A DNA stretch of 19,813 nucleotides from JAXDLW01 sp050998755. Its GTDB lineage: Bacteria; Chloroflexota; Dormibacteria; DASZGP01. The notes below the pieces were generated by a model, which was not told the origin of the DNA, did no database searches, and worked only from the letters and a program-made list of their open reading frames with translations. Every line of letters begins with the position of its first letter. Position 1 is the stretch's first letter. Below are positions 14,215-19,813 of this stretch, in pieces. Made by a program: the position numbers and the translations under genes. The stretch is taken from contig JBPCPW010000006.1 in assembly GCA_050998755.1 (NCBI GenBank), forward strand, positions 1 to 19,813, read 5' to 3'.

Positions 14215-15500
14215 TCCACCTCCCTGCCGGCAACTGCCGGGTTCCTGTCAATCGACACCAGTTCCCCCAGCGCCGAACCGTCCGCGAATTGGGTGACCAT
14301 GCGCTGGCCGGGACGCAGGCCATCGACCGACGTGACCACGCGACCATCCACGGTGCGGGCGAGGCTGTATCCCCTGCCGAGCACCCTCAGTGGGCTGAGC
14401 GCGTCGAGCTCGGCGCGGCTGGACCGAAGCTCTCCCCGGGCACGCTCAAGCCCGGCGCGCAGGGCGGCATCCAAACGTTCCCGCCGATCATCCACGCGCT
14501 GGCGCATGAGCGGGAGCTGAAGCCCAGGACTCTGGCGATGAAGGCGGTCGCTGGCGTACTCCAGGCGCTCCCGCTTGGTCGCCGCCTCGCGGGCCACCGC
14601 TCCATCAAGCCGCTCTCGCAGCACCACCAACGCCTGGCGGTGCCGGCCGATGTCCGGGAGGGAGGTGTCGAGACGCTGGCGCAACTGCAGCAGGTGGCGA
14701 CGAAGCTCCACCAGGCTGGGAACGGCCAGCTCTGCGGCCTGAGACGGCGTTGCCGCGCGGACGTCGGCGGCGAAGTCGGCAATCGTGAAGTCGGTCTCGT
14801 GCCCCACGCCGGTGACCACGGGGACGGGGCAGGCGCGGATGGTGCGGGCCAGCACTTCGTCGTTGAAGGCCGCGAGGTCCTCGAGCGACCCTCCGCCGCG
14901 CACCAGGAGCACGACGTCAACGCCAGGGAGGGCGCCCGCCCGTTTGAGCGACAGGATCAGCTTGGCCGGCGAGATCTGCCCCTGCACCGGGGCATGGGCA
15001 ACGACCACCCCAACTATCGGGCAGCGCCGCCGGATGACCTTGATCACGTCGCGGAGGGCGGCACCACCCTCAGAAGTGACGACGGCGACTCTCCTTGGTA
15101 GGAAGGGCAATGACCGCTTGAGGTGCGAGGCAAACAGGCCCTCGGCTTCGAGTTTGGTCTTCAGCTGCTCGAACGCCAGGTACAGCGCGCCCACCCCCGA
15201 GGGCTGCGCGGCGTCCAGGATCAACTGGGTCTGGCCGCGGTCCCCATAGAACTCGAGGCGCCCGTGGGCCATGATCACCATCCCCTCCTTGATCTGGAAG
15301 CGGAGGCGGCTGGTGGCGACGCGGAACATCACCGTCGCGATGGTGGCCCGGTCGTCCTTGAGGGTGAAATAGCAGTGGCCTGAGGCGGCCAGCTTGAAGC
15401 CGGTGACCTCGCCCTCCACCCACAGGTCCTGCAGGCCCTGCTCCTGGCTGTAGACCTCCTTGATCCAGGAAGCCACCTCGCTGACGGAGTGGACCTGCAT
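14211..15500 (-). CDS. xseA: Exodeoxyribonuclease VII large subunit
   Basis: Catalytic subunit of exonuclease VII, 429 residues. An N-terminal OB-fold is followed by family motifs: LWVEGEVTGFKLAASGHCYFTLKD, then VVTSEGGAALRDV, VLLVRGGGSLEDLAAFND and GVGHETDFTIADFAADVRAATPSQAAE, a long Arg/Leu-rich coiled-coil region (about 255-365), and the C-terminal LSPLRVLGRGYSLAR. All expected parts are present. The ATG at 15498-15500 lies 13 bp after the nusB stop. The nusB-xseA-xseB order is conserved in Firmicutes and relatives, although folD, usually between nusB and xseA in Bacillus, is absent. Confidence 0.97.
   Translation of the reverse strand: MQVHSVSEVASWIKEVYSQEQGLQDLWVEGEVTGFKLAASGHCYFTLKDDRATIATVMFRVATSRLRFQIKEGMVIMAHGRLEFYGDRGQTQLILDAAQPSGVGALYLAFEQLKTKLEAEGLFASHLKRSLPFLPRRVAVVTSEGGAALRDVIKVIRRRCPIVGVVVAHAPVQGQISPAKLILSLKRAGALPGVDVVLLVRGGGSLEDLAAFNDEVLARTIRACPVPVVTGVGHETDFTIADFAADVRAATPSQAAELAVPSLVELRRHLLQLRQRLDTSLPDIGRHRQALVVLRERLDGAVAREAATKRERLEYASDRLHRQSPGLQLPLMRQRVDDRRERLDAALRAGLERARGELRSSRAELDALSPLRVLGRGYSLARTVDGRVVTSVDGLRPGQRMVTQFADGSALGELVSIDRNPAVAGREVE
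14219..14223 (-). promoter_or_regulatory. Shine-Dalgarno of xseB
   Basis: Minus-strand GGAGG within GGGAGGTGG (14216-14224), encoded in the last codons of xseA. The spacing of 7 nt favours the second of the two ATG codons. Confidence 0.75.
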
Positions 15501-15513
15501 CAGCCGCCGTCTC

Positions 15514-15930
15514 TCACCCGGACGACCGCGCGAGGTGGCTGGCCACCCGGCCCAGGACGCCGTTCACGAACCGCCCGGCCTCGTCCCCGCCAAAGGTCTT
15601 GGCCAGCTCGATCGACTCGTTGATCGCCGCCTTCACCGGCACGTCCGGCGAGTAGAGCAGTTCGAAGAGAGTCAAGCGAAGGACTGCGCGCTCGACGCCC
15701 GCCATCTGCTCCAGCGTCCAGTGCGTCGACGAGGCGGATATCTCCCTGTCGATCGCCTCGCGGTTGTCGAGAGTGCCCTGGACCAGGCTGAGAGCAAACC
15801 TGACCTGGTCCTCTGAACCGGGCTGGTCCGCGAAGTGGTAGCGCACTGCCGCCTCGGCATCCCCGTCGCGATGATCCATCTCGAATATCACCTGCATCGC
15901 CACCTCTCGCGCCAGGTGACGCCTACCCAT
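15514..15930 (-). CDS. nusB: Transcription antitermination factor NusB
   Basis: All-helical protein that binds boxA RNA with NusE (ribosomal protein S10) in rRNA antitermination. The 138-residue protein begins MGRRHLAREVAMQVIFEMD, matching the usual RRxARExAxQxLF start, and has WTLEQMAGVERAVLRLTLFELLY and PVKAAINESIELAKTFGGDEAGRFVNGVLG, the most conserved NusB segments. The ATG is 10 bp downstream of the asp23-like gene; no strong ribosome-binding site is visible. Confidence 0.96.
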   Translation of the reverse strand: MGRRHLAREVAMQVIFEMDHRDGDAEAAVRYHFADQPGSEDQVRFALSLVQGTLDNREAIDREISASSTHWTLEQMAGVERAVLRLTLFELLYSPDVPVKAAINESIELAKTFGGDEAGRFVNGVLGRVASHLARSSG

Positions 15931-15940
15931 GACCGCTGCT

Positions 15941-16312
15941 TCAGGCGGGGGCGGTGGCGAAGCGCACGTCGGCGAAGTACACGTCGACGGCGGTGGTGTT
16001 CAGCCCCAGCATCCGGTCCACCGCAGAGGCCACCCGGTGCTGGACCTCCGAGGCCAGGGCGGGCAGGTTCTTATTGTTCTCGGCCACCAGGAAGAGTTGC
16101 AGCCGGATGTCTCTCTCCCCCGCCATCTCGAGGCGGACACCCTTGTGCAGACCGCCGCGACGGATAACCCGGGTCAGCTGGTTGGTGCGATCCGCCATTC
16201 CCGACACGCCGGACACCTGCAGCGCGGTGAGCGCGGCGATCTGCGCGATGACCTCGTTGGCCACCTTGACGTGGCCTGGGGTCGGGGTGGACGGCTTGGC
16301 CTCCTCGGACAT
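15941..16312 (-). CDS. Asp23/Gls24 family envelope stress protein
   Basis: A 123-residue member of the Asp23/Gls24 (DUF322) family, like B. subtilis YqhY, which also lies between efp/accBC and nusB. Visible family pattern: VANEVIAQIAALTALQVSGVSGM, then GVRLEMAGERDIRLQLFLVAENNKNLPALASEVQHRVASAVDRMLGL and VDVYFADVRF. YqhY-type proteins are linked to fatty-acid and envelope homeostasis, but no biochemical activity is established. The ATG (16310-16312) overlaps the efp stop by one base (TGATG). The N-terminal 12 residues are Ser/Thr/Pro-rich and probably disordered. Confidence 0.92.
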   Translation of the reverse strand: MSEEAKPSTPTPGHVKVANEVIAQIAALTALQVSGVSGMADRTNQLTRVIRRGGLHKGVRLEMAGERDIRLQLFLVAENNKNLPALASEVQHRVASAVDRMLGLNTTAVDVYFADVRFATAPA

Positions 16313-16869
16313 CAGGCGCGCTCCACGTACTCGCCGCTGCGGGTGTCGACCTTGATCCGGTCGCCCTGGCTAACGAAAAGCGGCACCGCGACCACCAGCC
16401 CCGTCTCAAGTGTCGCCGGCTTGGTGCCCCCCGTGGCGGTGTCGCCCTTGAAGCCGGGATCGGTCTGGGTGATCTCGAGGTCGACTGTGGTCGGCAACTC
16501 AATCCCCAGCGCGCTCCCCTCGTAGGTCTGGACCACGACGTCGGTGTTGTCCTTGAGGTACTTCCGCGCATCTCCCAGCTGGTCCTCGTTCATGGCCACC
16601 TGGTCGTAGGTCTCGCTGTCCATGAAGTGATATTGGCCGCTGTCGGTGTAGAGGTACTGCATCTTGCGGCGCTCAATCCGGACCAGCGGGAAGCGCTGCT
16701 CGGGGCGGAAGGTCTCCTCCTGGATGGCGCCGGTCTTGATGTTGCGGATCTTGGCGCGCACCTGCGCCGTGCCGCGACCCATCTTCATGTGGGAGAAGGT
16801 GACGCACACGTAGAGCTGGCCGTCCCGGTCGAAGACAGTGCCATTGCGGAGATCGCCGGCCTCGATCAA
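16312..16869 (-). CDS. efp: Translation elongation factor P
   Basis: Relieves ribosome stalling at polyproline stretches. The start is a TTG at 16867-16869, overlapping the aroQ stop as TTGA. It gives (M)IEAGDLRNGTVF, which lines up with the standard EF-P N-terminus and a normal length of 185 residues. The open frame to 17007 is a shadow of aroQ. KOW-like domain I carries the tip loop KMGRGTAQ with Arg32 at the apex. OB domains II and III show YLYTDSGQYHFMDSETYDQ and GDTATGGTKPATLETGLVV, with RIKVDTRSGEYVERA at the end. An Arg at position 32 with no adjacent modification gene matches, from memory, the Thermus type rather than the lysylated KPGKG type. Confidence 0.96.
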   Translation of the reverse strand: MIEAGDLRNGTVFDRDGQLYVCVTFSHMKMGRGTAQVRAKIRNIKTGAIQEETFRPEQRFPLVRIERRKMQYLYTDSGQYHFMDSETYDQVAMNEDQLGDARKYLKDNTDVVVQTYEGSALGIELPTTVDLEITQTDPGFKGDTATGGTKPATLETGLVVAVPLFVSQGDRIKVDTRSGEYVERA

Positions 16870-17336
16870 CCGATCGCCCGCAACCTGGGTTGGGACGTGA
16901 CCTTCACGCGTTCCAGCAGCAGGTCCAGGGCCTCCAGGTAGCCCTTGACGCCGTGGCCCGAGATGATGGCGATGCAGGCCTCGGTGATCACCGACTGACG
17001 CCGCCACTGCTCGCGGGCGCTGATGTCCGAGATGTGGACCTCGACGGTGGGCACGTTGACGGCGGTGATCGCGTCGTGGAGGGCATAGCTGTAGTGGGTC
17101 AGGGCGCCGGCGTTGAGGATGATCCCGGCAACCCCCGCGTCGGCCTGGCGCTGGATCTCGTCGATCAGGTCGCCCTCATGGTTGGACTGGAAGGCGGTGA
17201 CCGACCAGCCAAGGTCCGAGGCATGGGCGCGGACCATGTCCACCACGTCATCGAGCGTGGCGGTCCCGTAAATCTCGGGCTCGCGGCGGCCGAGGCGGTT
17301 GAGGTTGGGTCCGTTGATTACTGCAACTGTCGGCAT
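16866..17336 (-). CDS. aroQ: Type II 3-dehydroquinate dehydratase
   Basis: Third step of the shikimate pathway: dehydrates 3-dehydroquinate to 3-dehydroshikimate; type II enzymes form dodecamers. All active-site segments are present in 156 residues: INGPNLNRLGRREPEIYG (catalytic Arg and Tyr23), SNHEGDLIDEIQ, LNAGALTHYSYALHDAI, VEVHISDISAREQWRRQSVI and ISGHGVKGYLEAL. The ATG at 17334-17336 has no ribosome-binding site. On the minus strand TAGGCT, a TAnnnT-type -10, ends 10 nt before it, so a very short leader is possible. This is the first gene of the long minus-strand run; aroQ-efp adjacency is typical of Gram-positive bacteria. Confidence 0.96.
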   Translation of the reverse strand: MPTVAVINGPNLNRLGRREPEIYGTATLDDVVDMVRAHASDLGWSVTAFQSNHEGDLIDEIQRQADAGVAGIILNAGALTHYSYALHDAITAVNVPTVEVHISDISAREQWRRQSVITEACIAIISGHGVKGYLEALDLLLERVKVTSQPRLRAIG

Positions 17337-17505
17337 TGGTTTGTAAAGCCTAAGGGACGGGGACGGTGGGGGGCGGTTCGGGGGCCCACAGGCACGTTCC
17401 GCGTGCAGTGCCATTGGTGGTTCTGGCCAGGGTGGAGCGCGGTTTGGGCTGGTGTCGCCAGCGTCGCATCCCACATTACGAACATTTGTTTGGTATAATC
17501 AATGC
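17337..17505. promoter_or_regulatory. Divergent intergenic region between aroQ and the HNH gene
   Basis: A 169-bp region from which aroQ and its operon run left and the HNH gene runs right. The right third (about 17471-17505) is distinctly AT-rich and contains an extended -10 element facing right. Near the left end TAGGCT on the minus strand (17347-17352) could be a -10 for aroQ, without a recognisable -35. An inverted repeat at 17392-17406 (GCACG, 5-nt loop, CGTGC) could bind a regulator. The operon promoter itself is not clearly resolved. Confidence 0.5.
17491..17499 (+). promoter_or_regulatory. Extended -10 promoter of the HNH gene
   Basis: TGGTATAAT is a perfect TGn extension plus a consensus TATAAT (17494-17499). 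No -35 hexamer is found at the usual spacing, which fits an extended -10 promoter. Transcription would be expected about 7 bp downstream, at 17506, which is the A of the HNH start codon, so the mRNA would be leaderless. Confidence 0.7.
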
Positions 17506-18759
17506 ATGGGGTTTGGGGAGGGGGATCCTGTGCCCGGGGGCGGGGCAACGCCGGAGGTCGGGACTGAGTTGAATCTCCTCGCGTCTGCAGTGGAGCGCTT
17601 CTGCGGGCGTGCGGAAGAGCTCTTGCTGTCGCACGAGATCGGCCAGCAGATGGAAATCCTGGCTCACCTGCGTGACCGCCTCGACCTCGAGTTTTCTGAG
17701 CTTGGCGGTGTCTTCGCAGCGACGGGTGAGGCCGAGGCCCAGGGTTCCAACGGCCCGGTCGAATGGGTTCGGCACCACTGCAAGCTGTCCTTCAGCCGCG
17801 CGAGCGAGCTCATGGTGGTCGGGGACCACGTGGCCCAGATGCCGGAGACCTGCGATGCATTGGAACGGGCTGACGTAGGTTTCGGTCACCTGGTGCAGAT
17901 CGCACGCAATGCCCGATTCTGCGCCAACTCACCCACCGCGCATTTCGATGAGAAGCCGCTGCTCGAGAAGGCGGTCGACGAGAGCGTGAGCCGCTTCCAC
18001 CACACCTGCCTCGCCATGCGCCACTCCCAGGATCCCGAGGGCTACGTTGTTGCTGAGGTGAATGCCGTGGAATCCCGGGAGTTGTTTGTATATCCGCAGG
18101 ACGACGGCATGACGCTGATCAGTGCCCGGCTCGATTCAACCGGCGCCGCGACGGTGCAGACGGCGATCAAGGCGTTGTCGAAGAAGCTCGGTCCCGACGA
18201 TTACCGGACCAGCGCCCGGCGCGACGCGGATGCGCTGATCGAGATTGCTCTCTACATGCTCAACGAGGGCGCGGCACCCGAGGGCGGTTCGCAGCGGCCG
18301 CATATCAGCGTGACCTGCACGCTCGATACCCTGATGGGTTTGAAGGGTGCGCCGGCGGCACAGATCGAGTACGGCCAGCCGATATCCGGCGCCACACTGA
18401 ACCGCCTGGCCTGCGACAGCGAGATCACCAAGGTCCTGCTCGACGAGCGCCTCATCCCGGTGGCCGTCGGCCACATGAAGCGCACGCTGAGCAAAGCCGA
18501 GCGGCGGGCATTGAACGCTCGCGACGGCGGGTGTCGGTACCCGGGTTGTCACCGGCCGCCGTCGCAGTGCGAGGCCCATCACATCGAGTTCTACTCCCGC
18601 GGTGGCAAGACCAAGCTCGACAACATGATGTTGCTCTGTGCGTTCCACCACTGGCGCATCCACGAGGGTGGCTGGCTGTTGGGGATGAGTGCTGACGGGT
18701 CGGTTGTAGTGGTGCCGCCGCAACTGGCGCGCGGACCAGGGAATTGGACTATCTGCTGA
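17506..18759 (+). CDS. DUF222 / HNH endonuclease-domain protein (13E12 repeat-family type)
   Basis: A 417-residue protein with an N-terminal DUF222 region (about 20-300) and a C-terminal HNH nuclease domain (about 340-395): GGCRYPGCHRPPSQCEAHHIEFYSRGG, then KLDNMMLLCAFHHWRIHEGGW. The His-His pair, Asn and downstream His-His, together with paired Cys residues, fit a zinc-stabilised HNH fold. Such proteins are numerous in Actinobacteria, and their role is unknown; many are thought to be mobile. The ATG at 17506 has no ribosome-binding site and begins exactly where the extended -10 promoter would start transcription. An upstream frame extension to 17452 covers the promoter and was rejected. It is the only plus-strand gene. 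Its stop (18757-18759) may coincide with the end of the adjacent insertion sequence, so the C-terminus could be altered. Confidence 0.88.
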   Translation: MGFGEGDPVPGGGATPEVGTELNLLASAVERFCGRAEELLLSHEIGQQMEILAHLRDRLDLEFSELGGVFAATGEAEAQGSNGPVEWVRHHCKLSFSRASELMVVGDHVAQMPETCDALERADVGFGHLVQIARNARFCANSPTAHFDEKPLLEKAVDESVSRFHHTCLAMRHSQDPEGYVVAEVNAVESRELFVYPQDDGMTLISARLDSTGAATVQTAIKALSKKLGPDDYRTSARRDADALIEIALYMLNEGAAPEGGSQRPHISVTCTLDTLMGLKGAPAAQIEYGQPISGATLNRLACDSEITKVLLDERLIPVAVGHMKRTLSKAERRALNARDGGCRYPGCHRPPSQCEAHHIEFYSRGGKTKLDNMMLLCAFHHWRIHEGGWLLGMSADGSVVVVPPQLARGPGNWTIC

Positions 18760-18857
18760 CCCCCGTTGCGGAATGGACCTGACCTAGCCTTCTGATGACA
18801 TCACCGCCGCATGGACTACAGGGCGTCCATAATCGCATCGTGAGAGATCGGCGCCTG
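18760..18857. other. Non-coding end of the IS, with short inverted repeats
   Basis: Between the HNH stop and the transposase stop. It has ATGGAC/GTCCAT arms (18811-18816 and 18825-18830, 8-nt loop) and a near-perfect palindrome TGATGACATCA (18793-18803). Neither is followed by a T-run, so neither reads as an intrinsic terminator. Both could be subterminal transposase-binding features. Confidence 0.4.
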
Positions 18858-19813
18858 TCAAGCCCCATGAGACACCTCGCTCTCGGAATTATTGAGTGAC
18901 GCTTCCGAGTTCGCGTCTGGTTTGTTGATCCACGCTGCCAGGGGCAGCGGCGGGGGCTGGGGGATGCCGTGTACGAAACGGTCGGGGTGCGCGGCGTGGG
19001 CGGCGAGCAGGATTGCAACGCGTCGCTCGCGTACGTCGGCCGCCTGGCCGGAGTGCACCGTGGCCGGCGTGAGATACCCGATGCCGGAGTGGCGGTGCTC
19101 ATTGTTGTACCAGTCGAAAAACTCAGAGCAGAACGTTCGGGCGTCAGCGATGCAGCCGAACCGGGCGGGAAATGACGGCGCGTACTTCAGGGTCCGGAAC
19201 TGTGATTCCGAGAACGGGTTGTCGTTGCTGACACGCGGCCGGGAATGGCTCTGGGTGACGCCCAGGTCGGAGAGCAGTTCCTCCACGAGTTTGGATCTCA
19301 TCGCAGCGCCGCGGTCGGCGTGGAGGACGAGTTCTGCGGGGTCGGCGTCCTGCTTGCGGATGGTCTCCTTGATGAGGCGCTTGGCCAGGCGCGCGGACTC
19401 GCTGGGTGCAACCATCCAGCCGACGGCGACACGGCTGAAGATGTCGAGGATGACGTAGAGGTTGAACCAGGTTCCCTTGACTGGTCCTCTGAGCTTGGTG
19501 ATGTCCCAGGTCCACACCCGGTTGGGCTCGCTGGCCAGCAGCTCGGGCTTGGCGTAGGCCGGGTGACGCAGCTGGTTGCGGCGCTCGCGGACCTCGTGAC
19601 TGTCGGCCAGGATCCGGTACATCGTCCGTTCGCTGGCCATGTAGATGCCCTCGTCCAGCAGGGTGGCGTAGACCTCGGCTGGGGCGCGATCGCCGAAGCG
19701 CGGGCTGTTGAGGATCTCGAGCATGCCGAATCGCTCCCCGTCGCTGAGCGCCCGCGCCGGACGGGCCTTGGGTTTGGGGTCGGCCACGATCCGCGGCTGG
19801 ATCCGGCGGTAGT
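18858..19813 (-). CDS. IS3-family transposase (OrfB, DDE integrase core), 5' end outside window
   Basis: Catalyses cut-and-circularise transposition of IS3-type elements. The catalytic triad is complete: D95 in VWTWDITKLRGP, D158 in VLHADRGAAMRS and E194 in NDNPFSESQF, a D-35-E spacing (numbered from the GTG at 19785-19787). An N-terminal helix-turn-helix-like part (ERTMYRILADSHEVRERRNQLRHPAY) precedes the core. The C-terminal FFDWYNNEHRHSGIGYLTPATVH motif is standard for the family. The frame continues without a stop to the right edge (YRRIQPRIVADP), so the true start, or a frameshift fusion with OrfA, is outside. No internal stop or frameshift is visible, so the enzyme appears intact in this part. 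Confidence 0.92.
   Translation of the reverse strand, partial: YRRIQPRIVADPKPKARPARALSDGERFGMLEILNSPRFGDRAPAEVYATLLDEGIYMASERTMYRILADSHEVRERRNQLRHPAYAKPELLASEPNRVWTWDITKLRGPVKGTWFNLYVILDIFSRVAVGWMVAPSESARLAKRLIKETIRKQDADPAELVLHADRGAAMRSKLVEELLSDLGVTQSHSRPRVSNDNPFSESQFRTLKYAPSFPARFGCIADARTFCSEFFDWYNNEHRHSGIGYLTPATVHSGQAADVRERRVAILLAAHAAHPDRFVHGIPQPPPLPLAAWINKPDANSEASLNNSESEVSHGA

Larger units (their letters stand above)
18757..19813 (-). mobile_element. IS3-family insertion sequence, one end in the window
   Basis: The element is defined by its DDE transposase (18858 onward) and a non-coding end of about 100 bp. A possible right end begins TGACCCCCGTTGCGG at 18757, in line with IS3-family ends that often start with TGA, but the partner inverted repeat lies beyond the right edge and no target duplication can be checked. 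The left boundary given here is therefore tentative. Confidence 0.55.

Noticed and set aside
14022..15101. Plus-strand open frame of 359 codons opposite xseA/xseB
   Set aside because: Antisense to well-recognised xseA; its translation has no recognisable motif and skewed composition.
16870..17007. N-terminal extension of EF-P
   Set aside because: Shadow of aroQ; EF-P homologues start exactly at the TTG-derived residue.
17337..17474. N-terminal extension of AroQ
   Set aside because: Low-complexity Pro-rich stretch in the intergenic region; the enzyme fold begins at MPTVAVINGPN.
17506..19813. HNH gene plus transposase as a defence or new mobile system
   Set aside because: The DUF222-HNH gene and the IS3 element are convergent unrelated units; nothing else in the window (no methylase, toxin, reverse transcriptase or repeat array) supports a joint system.

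Overview
This is a GC-rich window (roughly two thirds G+C by eye) holding a very compact, housekeeping-type bacterial chromosome segment with an accessory right end. Gene content (ScpA/ScpB, Asp23/Gls24, XseA/XseB, TlyA, PIN-PhoH, DinG with an N-terminal exonuclease) and the orders aroQ-efp-asp23-nusB-xseA-xseB-tlyA-nadK and scpA-scpB-rluB-cmk resemble monoderm/Terrabacteria chromosomes. The EF-P loop is of the Thermus-like Arg type, and a DUF222-HNH protein of the kind common in Actinobacteria is present. Together these suggest a deep-branching high-GC Terrabacterium (Chloroflexota, Dormibacterota or Actinobacteriota relatives). The taxonomic call is an inference with modest confidence.

Positions 17336 down to 1 form one uninterrupted minus-strand run of 21 genes: aroQ, efp, asp23-like, nusB, xseA, xseB, DUF212 (divergent PAP2), tlyA, nadK, an HD-domain gene, scpA, scpB, rluB-like, cmk, plsC, PIN-phoH, dinG, a nitrilase-fold amidase, nadE, rsmI and metG (cut by the left edge). 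Almost every junction is a stop/start overlap (ATGA, GTGA, TTGA, TGATG or 8 nt). The only gaps are 10 to 150 bp, the largest between nadE and rsmI (1799-1948). This implies strong translational coupling and probably one or a few long transcripts. The genes cover translation and RNA modification (efp, rluB, tlyA, rsmI, metG, nusB), DNA repair and segregation (xseAB, dinG, scpAB), NAD(P) metabolism (nadK, nadE with its amidase), nucleotide and lipid precursors (cmk, plsC) and shikimate synthesis (aroQ).

Positions 17337-17505 are a divergent intergenic region. A consensus extended -10 element sits 7 bp before the ATG of a plus-strand DUF222-HNH gene (17506-18759), which looks leaderless. From about 18757 to the right edge lies part of an IS3-family insertion sequence on the minus strand, with a DDE transposase that is open at the window edge.

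Most notable observations: glutamine-dependent NAD synthetase is split into two overlapping genes; a DinG has three of the four Fe-S cysteines but Ser in place of the first; there is a 110-bp out-of-frame overlap between dinG and the amidase gene; four genes start with TTG inside a TTGA overlap; the start of cmk is duplicated 31 bp upstream; an HD-domain hydrolase is coupled to NAD kinase. I see no CRISPR array, tRNA, rRNA or defence island, and no clearly new multi-gene system.
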